In this document: positions 36,597 to 45,796 of the stretch, one piece after another
Layout: the number at the start of each line of letters is the position of its first letter
Numbering within the stretch: the stretch's first letter is position 1
Assembly: GCF_014843005.1 (NCBI RefSeq)
Contig: NZ_JACYXM010000009.1
Location: 1 to 64,000, forward strand
Direction: 5' to 3'
Length of the DNA stretch: 64,000 bases
Source of the DNA: Rhodanobacter sp. DHG33
Lineage (GTDB): Bacteria; Pseudomonadota; Gammaproteobacteria; Xanthomonadales; Rhodanobacteraceae
Translations under genes and position numbers: made by a program
Notes under the pieces: generated by a model
Seen by the model: the letters and a program-made list of their open reading frames with translations, nothing else
Told to the model about the DNA's origin: nothing
Database searches by the model: none

Positions 36597-37763
36597 TCAG
36601 CTCCGCAACTTGTCCACCACTTTCTTCCAGAACGAAGGCTTGCCCTGCGCTGGCTGGTTTGCAGCGGGCTTTGGAGCTACGTATCCAGGCTGCATGGCCT
36701 GGCAGTCCGCAAGAAAGGGTTGCGTGAGTTTTTGTACCTGCGAAGGTGCGACCCAGAAACCCACGCGAACGGGGCTGCCCGTGATTTCGAACCAGATACC
36801 CAGGGACATCGATTGCAGCACTGGTGTGAGCTGAGCGAACGGCATCTGACGTGAAAACACCAGCGCGTCGCCGTCCGCACGGGGGCGGTCGCCCTGATGC
36901 TGCTGCCACGGCTGGTCACCCACTTCGAAATAGGCGTACATGGCTCGCGCAGCCAGCAGTTCGGTGCGCTCCGAACCCACCACGTAACGGGCCGTCAGCG
37001 TGATTTGCCCGGGCGCGCACTGCAGCGTCACCTGGTTCTGCTTGCCGCGCACCGTCTGCGACAGCAGCAGTGAGGGCGCAGTCCCCGGCACTTTTTGATA
37101 GGCCGCCTCCAGCGGCAGGCGACCGTTGTTGGCCACCTGTGTGGAAACCAGTTTTTCCGTGCTCCACCACGCAACACCGTTCACCACCAGACCCGCCACC
37201 TGTGCGAAATCCGCCGGGTGCACCCCCATCGACTCCATGTAGCCATCTGCATCCGGCATTTGCGGCGAGGGTGTGGCGGCACGCTCCGGCTGCAGGTTGT
37301 CGTGCAGGCCGATGCGGTCGGAGCCGCTGGGCGACCAGCGATACACGCCGCCCAGGTAGGCATAGGCACACGCATCAAGGCAGGTAGCCGGAAGCGCCGG
37401 CGAGTTGCCCGTGTGCCAAGTCCCCAGATGCGTGTTGAAGCGCGAGGCGCGGAACAGCTTGCCGAGTTCCATGCCCGAGGCGATGTCGCCCGCGGACGAA
37501 TCAAGGTACACGTCCGAGCCGGGGGCCAGCTTCCCGGCTTCCAGCAATTGCCGGACCTGGGCTACCGCAGCGTCATCGATGGTGCCGGCGAGATAGGCCT
37601 GCGGCGCCTTGGCCACGCGCAGCGTCATGCTGTCGTTGCGCACATGCACGGTCAATGGACCGGTGGGTCCGGAAGATGATTTTGCCAGGCTCGGCAGGGC
37701 GAGCATGCCGCAGGCTGCGATCAGCAGCAGCTTCGCGCTGCGGGAAACGATGGGGTCGGGCAA
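36597..37763 (-). CDS. Secreted ClpP-like (crotonase-fold) protein, probably catalytically inactive
   Basis: The protein has 388 residues from a TTG at 37763, which begins a signal peptide (AKLLLIAACGMLALPSLAKS). Longer upstream frames give no signal. Residues 50-140 resemble periplasmic ClpP-like proteins: YLAGTIDDAAVAQVRQLLEA, DVYLDSSAGDIASGMELGKL, FNTHLG and ATCLDACAYAYLGGV. In this group the CxSAC box carries the catalytic serine; here position 130 is Asp (CLDAC), so peptidase activity is doubtful. The C-terminal half is a beta-rich domain with no family I know, ending in KPSFWKKVVDKLRS. Start codon is uncertain. Confidence 0.6.
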   Translation of the reverse strand: MPDPIVSRSAKLLLIAACGMLALPSLAKSSSGPTGPLTVHVRNDSMTLRVAKAPQAYLAGTIDDAAVAQVRQLLEAGKLAPGSDVYLDSSAGDIASGMELGKLFRASRFNTHLGTWHTGNSPALPATCLDACAYAYLGGVYRWSPSGSDRIGLHDNLQPERAATPSPQMPDADGYMESMGVHPADFAQVAGLVVNGVAWWSTEKLVSTQVANNGRLPLEAAYQKVPGTAPSLLLSQTVRGKQNQVTLQCAPGQITLTARYVVGSERTELLAARAMYAYFEVGDQPWQQHQGDRPRADGDALVFSRQMPFAQLTPVLQSMSLGIWFEITGSPVRVGFWVAPSQVQKLTQPFLADCQAMQPGYVAPKPAANQPAQGKPSFWKKVVDKLRS

Positions 37764-37845
37764 AGCTGCTCGCCTCGTGTGACACAAAGAAGCGAAGTGT
37801 CGCCCAATCCTGCTTGGTCTTGCATGAATGCCGGACCTTGCGGAT

Positions 37846-38109
37846 TCAACGCAACTGGCTGTCCTTGCTGCCGCGGCGGTTGTAGAGATTGGCGGCACGT
37901 TCCGCATCCTGCGCCTGCTGGCAGGCCACGCACAGGCGTACGCCGGGAACGGCCTGGCGCCTCGCCTCGGGAATCGGAGCGTCGCATTCTTCGCAGCGGG
38001 CGAGGCTGGGACCGCGCTTCAATTGATGGCGGGCACGCTGCACCGCATCGGCGACGGTGGCGTCGATCTGGTCCTGCACGGCGCCGTCGCCGGCCCATCC
38101 GGTAGCCAT
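37846..38109 (-). CDS. DksA/TraR-type zinc-finger protein (YbiI-like)
   Basis: The protein has 87 residues. A short version of DksA with the zinc finger CEECDAPIPEARRQAVPGVR followed by LCVACQ (Cys-X2-Cys and Cys-X2-Cys). The N-terminal helix (QDQIDATVADAVQRARHQLK) is too short for the DksA coiled-coil tip. Such proteins may bind RNA polymerase's secondary channel, but the function of the YbiI group is not established. Divergent from the pirin gene by about 200 bases. Confidence 0.85.
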   Translation of the reverse strand: MATGWAGDGAVQDQIDATVADAVQRARHQLKRGPSLARCEECDAPIPEARRQAVPGVRLCVACQQAQDAERAANLYNRRGSKDSQLR

Positions 38110-38305
38110 GGGAACCCCCGCGTACGCTATGGCTGGCTAGTGACAAACAATATGCGGCCGCACGCGCGGAATTTCCAGCTGAACGCCATCGCCGTACGCC
38201 GTTTTCGCCGGGTCCCGCAGCCGGAACAATCCGTTCACCGATTGCCGATTTCCCTGCGCCTTGCCGGGCCTCATGCTGTACACATCCATCCATGAGGGCA
38301 TTCCC

Positions 38306-39007
38306 ATGATCGAACGCAGGCCTTTCGACCGCCTCGGCGGCGCCGACCACGGCTGGCTGAACGCGAAGCACCATTTCTCGTTCGCCAACTACCACGAGCC
38401 GGCGCGCATGGGCTGGGGCGCGCTGCGCGTGTGGAACGACGACACCATCGCGCCGCATACCGGCTTTCCGCCGCACCCGCACGCGGACATGGAGATCATC
38501 ACCTACGTGCGCGAAGGCGCGATCAGCCACCAGGACAGCCTCGGCAACAAGGGACGCACCGTGGCGGGCGACGTGCAGGTGATGAGCGCGGGCAGCGGCA
38601 TCACCCATGCCGAGTACAACATGGAAGACGAGACCACGCGCATCTTCCAGATCTGGATCATCCCCGATGCTCACGGCGAAGCGCCTTCGTGGGGTACACG
38701 GCCATTCCCCAAGGGCGAACGGGCCGGGCGTTTCGTGGTCCTGGCCAGCGGTATCCCCGGCGACGCCGATGCCCTGCCCTTGCGCACCGACGCACGCGTG
38801 CTGGGCGCCACGCTGAAGGCCAGCGAGACAATTGAATATGCGATGGCGCCAGGCCGCTACGGCTACCTGGTGCCGGCCCGCGGCTCGGTGGAATTGAACG
38901 GCGTGAAGCTGGAAGCCCGCGATGGTGCGGCGATCCGCGACGAACGCAGCCTGCGCATCACCGCGCTGGAGGATGCGGAGGTGGTGCTGGTGGATGTCGC
39001 GCCATGA
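38306..39007 (+). CDS. Pirin-family protein (YhhW-like)
   Basis: The protein has 233 residues from the ATG giving MIERRPFDRLGG. A bicupin with the pirin metal site: PHTGFPPHPHADMEIITYV holds the His-x-His pair, and MSAGSGITHAEYNMED holds the third His and Glu. YhhW is known to dioxygenate quercetin in vitro; the natural substrate is unknown. Cytoplasmic. The 39008-39216 gap to the convergent sulfotransferase gene holds nothing I recognise. Confidence 0.92.
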   Translation: MIERRPFDRLGGADHGWLNAKHHFSFANYHEPARMGWGALRVWNDDTIAPHTGFPPHPHADMEIITYVREGAISHQDSLGNKGRTVAGDVQVMSAGSGITHAEYNMEDETTRIFQIWIIPDAHGEAPSWGTRPFPKGERAGRFVVLASGIPGDADALPLRTDARVLGATLKASETIEYAMAPGRYGYLVPARGSVELNGVKLEARDGAAIRDERSLRITALEDAEVVLVDVAP

Positions 39008-39216
39008 CTAAAGCCAGGCCGCCGCTTCGTAAGCGTGCGGCAGATACGCATACCGCCGGAGGACGCCGCATCAAGACGTCCCTCAATCAGCCGAGTATTT
39101 GGCGCATGGTTTGACGGGAGCTAGCGGAAGATCGAGGTGCTCGCATCAAATCTCTGCTGCGACAAGGGCGTCGCCCGCCGAGTCTTGGCAACGCGACTTA
39201 CCGGATGAGCTGCCTT

Positions 39217-40122
39217 TCAAAGGCTCAAATAGCGCATGCCCGGTTCTGTGTGCAATCCGCTGCTGCCGCCCATGCAGCTACGGCGAACGTCCTCATAGGG
39301 CATCAGATGCTGTTGCAGCCATTCGCGCATCTGCGGCCCGAACAGGCCTTCGGCCTTGCGCTTGGCTTTGCCCGGCAAGCCGCTCACGGCGTCGCGCTTC
39401 CACGGTTCGTTGCGCAGATCGGCGATCGGCTGATCGCAGCTGGCCCCTAGCTTGGCTTCGGCATCGAGCTGCAGGAAGCCGCACAGGCGCTGCCATTCGC
39501 GATGCATGTCACGGGTGAGGTCGTCGAGGAAGACGAAATGGTGATGCGGCCGCCGCGCATATTCGCAATGAATGCGGGCCGCGCGGTTCCAGCGTTGCGA
39601 CCACTGGACAGTGCCGCCGCCGAAGGCGTTGTTGTTCTCGTAACGCAGGTTCGCATCCACGATCGAGGCAAGCACGTCTTCGCCAGGGCGGATCACGTGT
39701 ACGAAACGCGCCTCGGGAATGTAGCGCTCGATCTCGGGAATGTAGAGCAGGTGGTAAGGCGTCTTCTCCACCCAGGACGTGCGGCCTTCTGTCTTCGCAC
39801 GTGCATCGAGCAGGTCGACGAAGTGCTGCACGCAGCTTTCGGTGCGTATGGGCCACGGCGACCTTGTGCCATCGCCCGACAAGTCGCGTTGCAGGTTTTG
39901 CAGCTCGTGCCTGGCGCGCCCATGCACCAGGCCCAGTTGCTGCCGCAGGCGGCGGCGCGGTTGCCTGGCGTCGCGATCGCCCCAGCGCCATTTGAGATCA
40001 CCGCAGAGGCGCTCGAAGAATGCGGTTTCGGGCAGGGTCAGCACATCCGGGTGCCGTGCCAGCATCGCCTGCACCAACGTAGTTCCTGAACGTGGGCAAC
40101 CGACGATGAAGATGCGCTGCAT
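39217..40122 (-). CDS. Sulfotransferase family protein
   Basis: The protein has 301 residues from the ATG giving MQRIFIVGCPRSGTT. The PAPS-binding loop GCPRSGTTLVQAML is at the N-terminus, and FVHVIRPGEDVLASI with its Arg is the 3'-phosphate site. RTSWVEKTPYHLLY provides the catalytic Lys region. It likely transfers sulfate from PAPS to a carbohydrate or peptide acceptor; the acceptor is unknown. Divergent from a metallo-hydrolase gene across an AT-rich intergenic region that probably holds both promoters. Confidence 0.85.
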   Translation of the reverse strand: MQRIFIVGCPRSGTTLVQAMLARHPDVLTLPETAFFERLCGDLKWRWGDRDARQPRRRLRQQLGLVHGRARHELQNLQRDLSGDGTRSPWPIRTESCVQHFVDLLDARAKTEGRTSWVEKTPYHLLYIPEIERYIPEARFVHVIRPGEDVLASIVDANLRYENNNAFGGGTVQWSQRWNRAARIHCEYARRPHHHFVFLDDLTRDMHREWQRLCGFLQLDAEAKLGASCDQPIADLRNEPWKRDAVSGLPGKAKRKAEGLFGPQMREWLQQHLMPYEDVRRSCMGGSSGLHTEPGMRYLSL

Positions 40123-40295
40123 GTGGGCCCTACCTTCAACAACCGTACACATAGCTGACTGTACGCCAACGCGTCGGTTATTACATGGTCAATACCGTTA
40201 CATAACATAACTTTACAAAACCCGGCAGTCACATGCCAGACAAGGCATAGGCGGCGCATTTGCTACGCTGGGCGCCCGCAGCGACGGAACCGGCC

Positions 40296-41219
40296 ATGGC
40301 GGCGCAAGGCATCCATATCATCGACACCGGGTTCGTGCGGCCCCGCTTCGATGCGGCCTACCTCATCGTAGAGAACGGCCGCGCTGCCTTCGTGGACTGC
40401 GGCACCAACCATGCTGTGCCGCGCATGCTGGCCGCACTGGGTGACGTCGGGCTCGTGCCCGCTGACGTGGACTGGCTGATCCTCACCCATGTGCACCTGG
40501 ATCATGCGGGAGGCGCAGGCGAGTTGATGGCGCACCTGCCGAACGCGCGGTTGGTGGTGCACCCGCGCGGCGCGCGGCACATGATCGATCCCTCGCAACT
40601 CTGGGCCGGTGCCAGCGCGGTATACGGCGAGAGTGTGATGGAGTCGACCTATGGCCGCTTGCGTCCGGTACCCGCCGAGCGCGTGGTCGAGGCCGCTGAT
40701 GGGTACGTGGTCGACCTTGCCGGACGTTTCCTGCTTTGCCTGGACACGCCCGGCCACGCCAGGCATCACCTCACCGTGCACGACGCGCGCGCCAACGTCT
40801 GCTTTACCGGCGACGTGTTTGGCCTGTCCTACCGTGACTTCGACAACGCCAGCGGCCCCTTCATCCTGCCCACCACGTCGCCGGTGCAGTTCGACCCCGA
40901 AGCGCTGCATGCCTCGTTGCATCGGCTGGTCGCATTGGAACCGGAAGCGATGTATCTCACTCACTACGGCCGTGTCGAGGACGTTGCGCGGCTCGCCGCC
41001 GACCTGCACGCGCAGATCGATGCGATGGTGGCCATCGCACAGGCCACGCGCGGCAAACCGGATCGTCACACCGCACTGATCCAGGCATTGACCGACCTGT
41101 ACGCCGAACGCGCCACCGCGCACGGCTGGACACAGGGGCGCGAGGCGCTCATCGCACTGTTGTCGATGGATATCGGGTTGAACGCGCAAGGGCTGGCCGT
41201 GTGGATGGACCACGCGTAG
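40296..41219 (+). CDS. MBL-fold metallo-hydrolase
   Basis: The protein has 307 residues from the ATG giving MAAQGIHIIDTGF. The metallo-beta-lactamase motif THVHLDHAGGAG gives the two-metal site, with CLDTPGHARHHL and CFTGDVFGLSYRDF supplying the later His and Asp. A helical C-terminal region follows (ALIQALTDLYAERATAHGW). This arrangement is close to uncharacterised hydrolases of the glyoxalase II-like group. Substrate unknown. Confidence 0.88.
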   Translation: MAAQGIHIIDTGFVRPRFDAAYLIVENGRAAFVDCGTNHAVPRMLAALGDVGLVPADVDWLILTHVHLDHAGGAGELMAHLPNARLVVHPRGARHMIDPSQLWAGASAVYGESVMESTYGRLRPVPAERVVEAADGYVVDLAGRFLLCLDTPGHARHHLTVHDARANVCFTGDVFGLSYRDFDNASGPFILPTTSPVQFDPEALHASLHRLVALEPEAMYLTHYGRVEDVARLAADLHAQIDAMVAIAQATRGKPDRHTALIQALTDLYAERATAHGWTQGREALIALLSMDIGLNAQGLAVWMDHA

Positions 41220-41245
41220 CCGCGGTCAACTATCGACCGGCAGCC

Positions 41246-41674
41246 TCACTTCAAGGCCTTGCGATACATGTGCTGCGTCTTGATCCTCGAATATCCAAGA
41301 CGCTCGTAAAACGGATGGGAGCCCTCGCGCGCCACGTTGGAGCGCACGCCGATCGAGCCGAAGCCCTGCGCGCAAGCCCACTCCTCGGCATCCGCCACCA
41401 GGGCACGGCCGACGCCTTTGCCGCGCGTCGAGGCATCCACCACCAACCCCACGATCTCGACAAACTCCCCGGATTCCAGCGTGTACCGGCGCTCCAGCGC
41501 GACCCAGCCAAGCAGACCGTCGCCCTGCGCCACCACGATACGTTGCCGCGGCAGCAGCGACACTGCCTGCAGTCGCGCGCGCATGACATCCGCGCCTGCG
41601 GGATAGCCCAATTCCCCCGCCAGCCGTGCGATCTCGGGCGCATCGTCGATGTTGGCTTCGCGCAGCGCGAACAT
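41246..41674 (-). CDS. GNAT-family N-acetyltransferase
   Basis: The protein has 142 residues from the ATG giving MFALREANIDDAPEI. It shows the standard fold: REANIDDAPEIARLAGELGY, LGWVALERRYTLESGEFVEI, the acetyl-CoA loop VDASTRGKGVGRALVADAEE and a C-terminal SNVAREGSHPFYERLGYSRI. The start is one base after the csaA stop, so they are cotranscribed. Substrate unknown. Confidence 0.88.
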   Translation of the reverse strand: MFALREANIDDAPEIARLAGELGYPAGADVMRARLQAVSLLPRQRIVVAQGDGLLGWVALERRYTLESGEFVEIVGLVVDASTRGKGVGRALVADAEEWACAQGFGSIGVRSNVAREGSHPFYERLGYSRIKTQHMYRKALK

Positions 41675-41675
41675 C

Positions 41676-42020
41676 TCAGGCCAGCCGCGTGCCGTTGGGC
41701 ACGGCACGTTCGATGGCGGTGAGCACCACCCCGTCGGGCGTGGGAAATCCAGTGAGCAGGAATTGCGAGCGGAACGGGCCGATTTGTTTCTCGGGGAAGT
41801 TGATGACGCCGACGACCTGCCGCCCGACCAGATCCTCTTCCTTGTACAGCGCCACGATCTGCGCGCTGGTCTTCCGCTCGCCCCACGGACCGAAATCGGC
41901 CCACACTTTCCACGCCGGCTTGCGCGCCTCGGGAAAGGCCTCCACGCGGGTGATCGTGCCGGCCACGATCAGCACTTTTTCGAAATCCGCCCACGTGATT
42001 TCCGCAGTCGACTCGCTCAT
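41676..42020 (-). CDS. csaA: CsaA-type tRNA-binding-domain protein
   Basis: The protein has 114 residues. A single EMAP/tRNA-binding OB fold ([75 protein letters not shown]). CsaA is known as a small export chaperone that also binds tRNA. ATGA overlap with the oxidoreductase gene upstream. Confidence 0.9.
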   Translation of the reverse strand: MSESTAEITWADFEKVLIVAGTITRVEAFPEARKPAWKVWADFGPWGERKTSAQIVALYKEEDLVGRQVVGVINFPEKQIGPFRSQFLLTGFPTPDGVVLTAIERAVPNGTRLA

Positions 42021-43315
42021 CCTTCCAGCCTCGTCTTGAATCCGTCGCGGGCCTGCTGCCACCAGTAGTTGCATTGCGCGGCAAGCAGGCCGAAGGGTTT
42101 GTGCGTGTTCGCCAGGCCGAAGTCCGAGAACTGTTTCCAGCCTTCGTCGCCCTCGGCGATGGCTGCGGCGAGCAGTTCGCCCGCCGCGCAGGTGGGTGCC
42201 AGGCCGTGGCCACCGAAAGCCTGCGCCCACCACAGGCCCGCGTCGTCGCCTTCGCCGCGGCCGAGTTGCGGCATCTGGTGGCGCGCATAGCTCATCAGGC
42301 CCGACCACGCATAATCGATCTTGACATCCTTGAGCTTCGGGAACACCCGCGCCAAGTCATGCCGCAGCAGTCGCTGCACCGCGTGCGGCGAGCGGTTGCG
42401 GACGGAGATGCGTCCGCCCCAGAGCAGCCGCGTATCCGGCAACGGACGGTAGTAGTCGAAAGCGAAGCGGCTGTCGTACACGGCCGCGCGGGTGGCGAGG
42501 CATTCACCCAGGCGTTCGCCCAACGGTTCGGTGGCCATCACATAGGTGGCGATGGGCAGCACGGCGCGATCGATGGGTTTGCGCAGGCCGGCTAGATAGC
42601 CACCGCAGGCCAATACCACCTGCTCGACGAGCAGCTCGCCCTGCGGCGTGCTGAGCAGCCAGCGCGAACCCTCCCGCCTGAGTCGCCGGACTTCGCTCTC
42701 CTCATGCATGCGCACGCCCTGCCCGCTTGCCGCGGCCGCAAGGCCGATGGCGTAGTTGAGCGGGTGGAGGTGCAACGCGTTGCGCTCGTACAGGCCATCG
42801 CGATAGCGGTCGCTGCGCACGCGCCGACGCAGTTCTTCCTGTGGCAGCCAATCCCATTGCACATCGTAATGCTCAGCCAGCAACTGCTGGCGCTGACGCA
42901 GCACTTCAGGATCGCGGAACCAGTTGGCCCAGATCACGCCCTCGTCCACCGCGTCGCAGGCAATGGCGTATTGCGCGATGCGTGCCCGTATGCGCGCGAC
43001 TGCCGCCGTGGTGAGGCCAAACAATGCACGGGCGCGCGTTTCGCCAAGCTGGGCCAGCAAAGCCTGCTCGCCCAGCGAGTAGCCCGCGAACACGAAACCG
43101 CCATTGCGGCCGGACGCACCGAAACCAATCCGTTCGCGTTCCAGCAATACCACGTCGCGCACGCCGCGCTCGGCCAAACCTAGCGCGGTATTGAGTCCCG
43201 CATAGCCGCCGCCCACGATGGCGATGCGCGCCTCCTGCCGTCCCTGGAGCGGCGCATGTTTCTCGTACGGCGTGGCCGTGGCTGCGTAATACGACGGAAC
43301 CGGCGGTTGCTTCAT
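42017..43315 (-). CDS. FAD-dependent oxidoreductase (DAO family, PuuB-like)
   Basis: The protein has 432 residues from the ATG giving [15 protein letters not shown]. The FAD-binding start is [20 protein letters not shown], with [20 protein letters not shown], and the later GGYLAGL and [10 protein letters not shown]-type segment ([18 protein letters not shown]). This matches D-amino-acid oxidase-family enzymes such as gamma-glutamylputrescine oxidase. It leads an operon with csaA and an acetyltransferase. Substrate is not shown by the sequence. Confidence 0.85.
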   Translation of the reverse strand: MKQPPVPSYYAATATPYEKHAPLQGRQEARIAIVGGGYAGLNTALGLAERGVRDVVLLERERIGFGASGRNGGFVFAGYSLGEQALLAQLGETRARALFGLTTAAVARIRARIAQYAIACDAVDEGVIWANWFRDPEVLRQRQQLLAEHYDVQWDWLPQEELRRRVRSDRYRDGLYERNALHLHPLNYAIGLAAAASGQGVRMHEESEVRRLRREGSRWLLSTPQGELLVEQVVLACGGYLAGLRKPIDRAVLPIATYVMATEPLGERLGECLATRAAVYDSRFAFDYYRPLPDTRLLWGGRISVRNRSPHAVQRLLRHDLARVFPKLKDVKIDYAWSGLMSYARHQMPQLGRGEGDDAGLWWAQAFGGHGLAPTCAAGELLAAAIAEGDEGWKQFSDFGLANTHKPFGLLAAQCNYWWQQARDGFKTRLEG

Positions 43316-43375
43316 GCGCGAACGCCCCTGTGCGTCTGCAAGACCTTGGAGCATAGCCCATTCACCATCCCGGGC

Positions 43376-45742
43376 TCATTGGACCAGGCTCACCTGCAGC
43401 GGGCGTTCGTCGCTGCGTCCGTGGTCGTCCACCACGCGTACGCGATAGCTGCCGGCATTGCGCGCCTGCCAGAACAGGTTGCCTCCCGGCTTTCCCTGCC
43501 CCACGTAGGCATCGTCGACGAACCAGTACAGCGCGTGCACATCGGCATCGGCGGTGGCGCTGAAAGCGATGGTCATCCGGTCCGATTGATCGAGGCGCAG
43601 CGCGTAGGTGCTGGCGCGCAGCGGCGACGTGATCTGCGGCGATTCGCCCATGGGGCGTCCTGCGTCGATGCACGCCGGGTTCTGCGGCGGCTTGCGGCGC
43701 GGGATGCCGGCCTGCGCGAACACCTGTGCCAGGTCCGACGGCCAGAATTCGAACACTTCGACATGCGTGCGTTTGTCCGCATACGGCGGGCACGCCGGCA
43801 GGCCGGTGGCATCGTCGATCACCAGGGGGCGGTAGATGTTGTCCATGCGGATCGGCGACCTGCCGGGGATGAACCAGGTCCAGCCACGCTGCGGGCACCA
43901 CTGGCTGGGCAGGTCGCCGCTGGCGAGGCAGATTTCGACACGCTTGAGATCGGCCGGCATGTGCCGTATCGGCTCCTGCAGGTGCGGCTGTTCCGCGCGC
44001 AGCGCGTCCACGACCTGAAAGAACAGCGGCGCCGCGGCGTCCACGCCAACGAAGGCCGGATTCGCCGAGCCGTCGAAATTGCCCACCCATACCACCAGCA
44101 CATAGGGGCCGAAACTGCCGGCCGTCCATGCGTCGTGGAAAGCCCACGAAGTACCGGTTTTCCAGTACACCGGCAGGCGCGTGTTCTCCGCGCCGAAGGC
44201 GGCATCCGGACGCGGATTCTGCCGCAGCATATCCATCACCATGAAGCTGGAGGCATCGCTCAGTAGTCGCGTGCCGGATACCCGAGGATCGTTCTCGCGC
44301 AGCCGCAGCGGCTGCAGCACACCGCGGTTGGCGAGCATCGCGTATAGGTCGCCCAGTTCCTGCATGGTCACCTCGCCGCCGCCCAGCACGAGGGCGAGGC
44401 CGTAGTGCTGCTCGCTGGCAAGGCGGCTGACGCCTGCTTCGCGCAGAAAGTCGTACAGGCTGGGCTGGTGCAGCTGCGAAGCCACCCATACGGCAGGAAT
44501 GTTGCGGCTGCGTATCAAGGCCTGCGTGGCGGTGATCGGACCGAGGAAATGCCCGTCGAAATTCTCCGGCGTATACGGACCGAACGAGCTGGGCACGTCG
44601 CGCAGCACGGTCTGCGGATGCAGCACGCCCTGATCGAAGCCCAGTGCATAGATGAAAGGCTTGAGCGTGGAGCCGGGCGAACGCTTGGCATCCGTACCGT
44701 TGACCTGCCCTTCGATGCCGGCGTCGAAGTAGTTGGCCGAACCCACCATTGCCTTGATGCCCATATCGCGGGTATCGATCAGCAGCGCTGCCGCGTTGCG
44801 GATGCCGCGCGGCGCATTGCGCTGTACGTAGTTCGACAGCTGCCGTTCAAGGCCGTGCTGCAGGTCGAGGTCGATGGTGGTGACGACACGCGGCGGCAGG
44901 CGTTCGCCCGTCACTCGCTGCGCGGCGATCAGCTGGTCCACCGCGTGCGGCGCTTCGAACGGCAGACTGGTCAAGGGGCGCAGCGTCAGCGGCAAATCGA
45001 ACAAAGGCTTGAGCGACGCATCGCGCGGATGCCTGCGCAGCCAGCGTGCATAGAGACCATTGCGGGCCTCAGCCAGCGCAGGGTTGATGAGTACCCCGCC
45101 CTTCTGCAAGGGGCGCGACGGCTCCTGCGGAATCACCGCCAGCGTCAACGCCTCTGGCAGGGTGAGGTCGCTGGCCGGCTTGCCGAAATACGCGAGGCTG
45201 GCCGCGCCCACGCCCTGCACGTTGCCGCCGTAGGGTGCGTCGTTGAGGTAGGCCTCGAGGATGTCGCGCTTCGAGTAGGACAGCTCCAACTGCAAGGCGC
45301 GCGCGATCTGCCGCAGCTTGCCCGACGGCGTGCGCGTGTCCAGGCCCCACAGCAGGCGGGCGAGCTGCATGGTGATGGTGGAGCCGCCCTGCGGGTGGCG
45401 ATGCCGTGCATACGTGACCCACGCGCCGCGCAGCAGACCCCATGCATTGATACCCGGGTGCCACCAGTACCAGCGATCTTCGTGCAGCAGCACGCCTTCG
45501 ACCAGCTGCGGCGAAATCCGCTTCAGCGGCACCCACAGCCGGTACTGCTGGTCGCTGGCCAGCGTCAGCCTTAACAGGTGTCCACCATCGTCGTAGAACG
45601 CGGTGGAGCTGGGCAGGCGTTCGCGCAATGGCGGGTGCGGCCACAGGCGGCAACCGGCGAGCACGGCCGCCAGCAGCGCGAAACCGACCAGCCAGTTCTG
45701 CCAGCGTACGACCAGGCGCCTTAGAAAAGGAATGACGAGCAC
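43376..45742 (-). CDS. pbpC: Penicillin-binding protein 1C
   Basis: The protein has 788 residues from a GTG at 45742; an ATG at 45784 is rejected because it would translate a dispersed hairpin repeat. After one membrane anchor (WLVGFALLAAVLAGCRLW), the glycosyltransferase-51 domain has EDRWYWWHPGINAWGLLRGA and GGSTITMQLARLL. The transpeptidase has SPGSTLKPF (Ser-X-X-Lys), SRN and KTGTS. A C-terminal PbpC domain ends the protein. It makes and crosslinks peptidoglycan at the inner membrane. The gene follows the alpha-2-macroglobulin gene, the usual pairing of yfhM and pbpC. Confidence 0.95.
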   Translation of the reverse strand: MLVIPFLRRLVVRWQNWLVGFALLAAVLAGCRLWPHPPLRERLPSSTAFYDDGGHLLRLTLASDQQYRLWVPLKRISPQLVEGVLLHEDRWYWWHPGINAWGLLRGAWVTYARHRHPQGGSTITMQLARLLWGLDTRTPSGKLRQIARALQLELSYSKRDILEAYLNDAPYGGNVQGVGAASLAYFGKPASDLTLPEALTLAVIPQEPSRPLQKGGVLINPALAEARNGLYARWLRRHPRDASLKPLFDLPLTLRPLTSLPFEAPHAVDQLIAAQRVTGERLPPRVVTTIDLDLQHGLERQLSNYVQRNAPRGIRNAAALLIDTRDMGIKAMVGSANYFDAGIEGQVNGTDAKRSPGSTLKPFIYALGFDQGVLHPQTVLRDVPSSFGPYTPENFDGHFLGPITATQALIRSRNIPAVWVASQLHQPSLYDFLREAGVSRLASEQHYGLALVLGGGEVTMQELGDLYAMLANRGVLQPLRLRENDPRVSGTRLLSDASSFMVMDMLRQNPRPDAAFGAENTRLPVYWKTGTSWAFHDAWTAGSFGPYVLVVWVGNFDGSANPAFVGVDAAAPLFFQVVDALRAEQPHLQEPIRHMPADLKRVEICLASGDLPSQWCPQRGWTWFIPGRSPIRMDNIYRPLVIDDATGLPACPPYADKRTHVEVFEFWPSDLAQVFAQAGIPRRKPPQNPACIDAGRPMGESPQITSPLRASTYALRLDQSDRMTIAFSATADADVHALYWFVDDAYVGQGKPGGNLFWQARNAGSYRVRVVDDHGRSDERPLQVSLVQ

Positions 45743-45757
45743 CCGCCCCTCACCCTG

Positions 45758-45782
45758 GCCCTCTCTCCGTGGGAGAGAGGGC
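45758..45782. repeat. GCCCTCTCTCC hairpin repeat
   Basis: GCCCTCTCTCC and GGAGAGAGGGC pair around GTG between the alpha-2-macroglobulin stop and the pbpC start. It belongs to a type of intergenic repeat (CCTCACCCTGGCCCTCTC) that is very common in proteobacteria. It may stabilise or end the upstream transcript. Confidence 0.6.
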
Positions 45783-45796
45783 ATGAACGATTTCGA

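Noticed and set aside
45743-45784. ATG start for pbpC at 45784
   Set aside because: The extra residues translate an intergenic hairpin repeat; the GTG at 45742 is followed directly by a normal membrane-anchor start.
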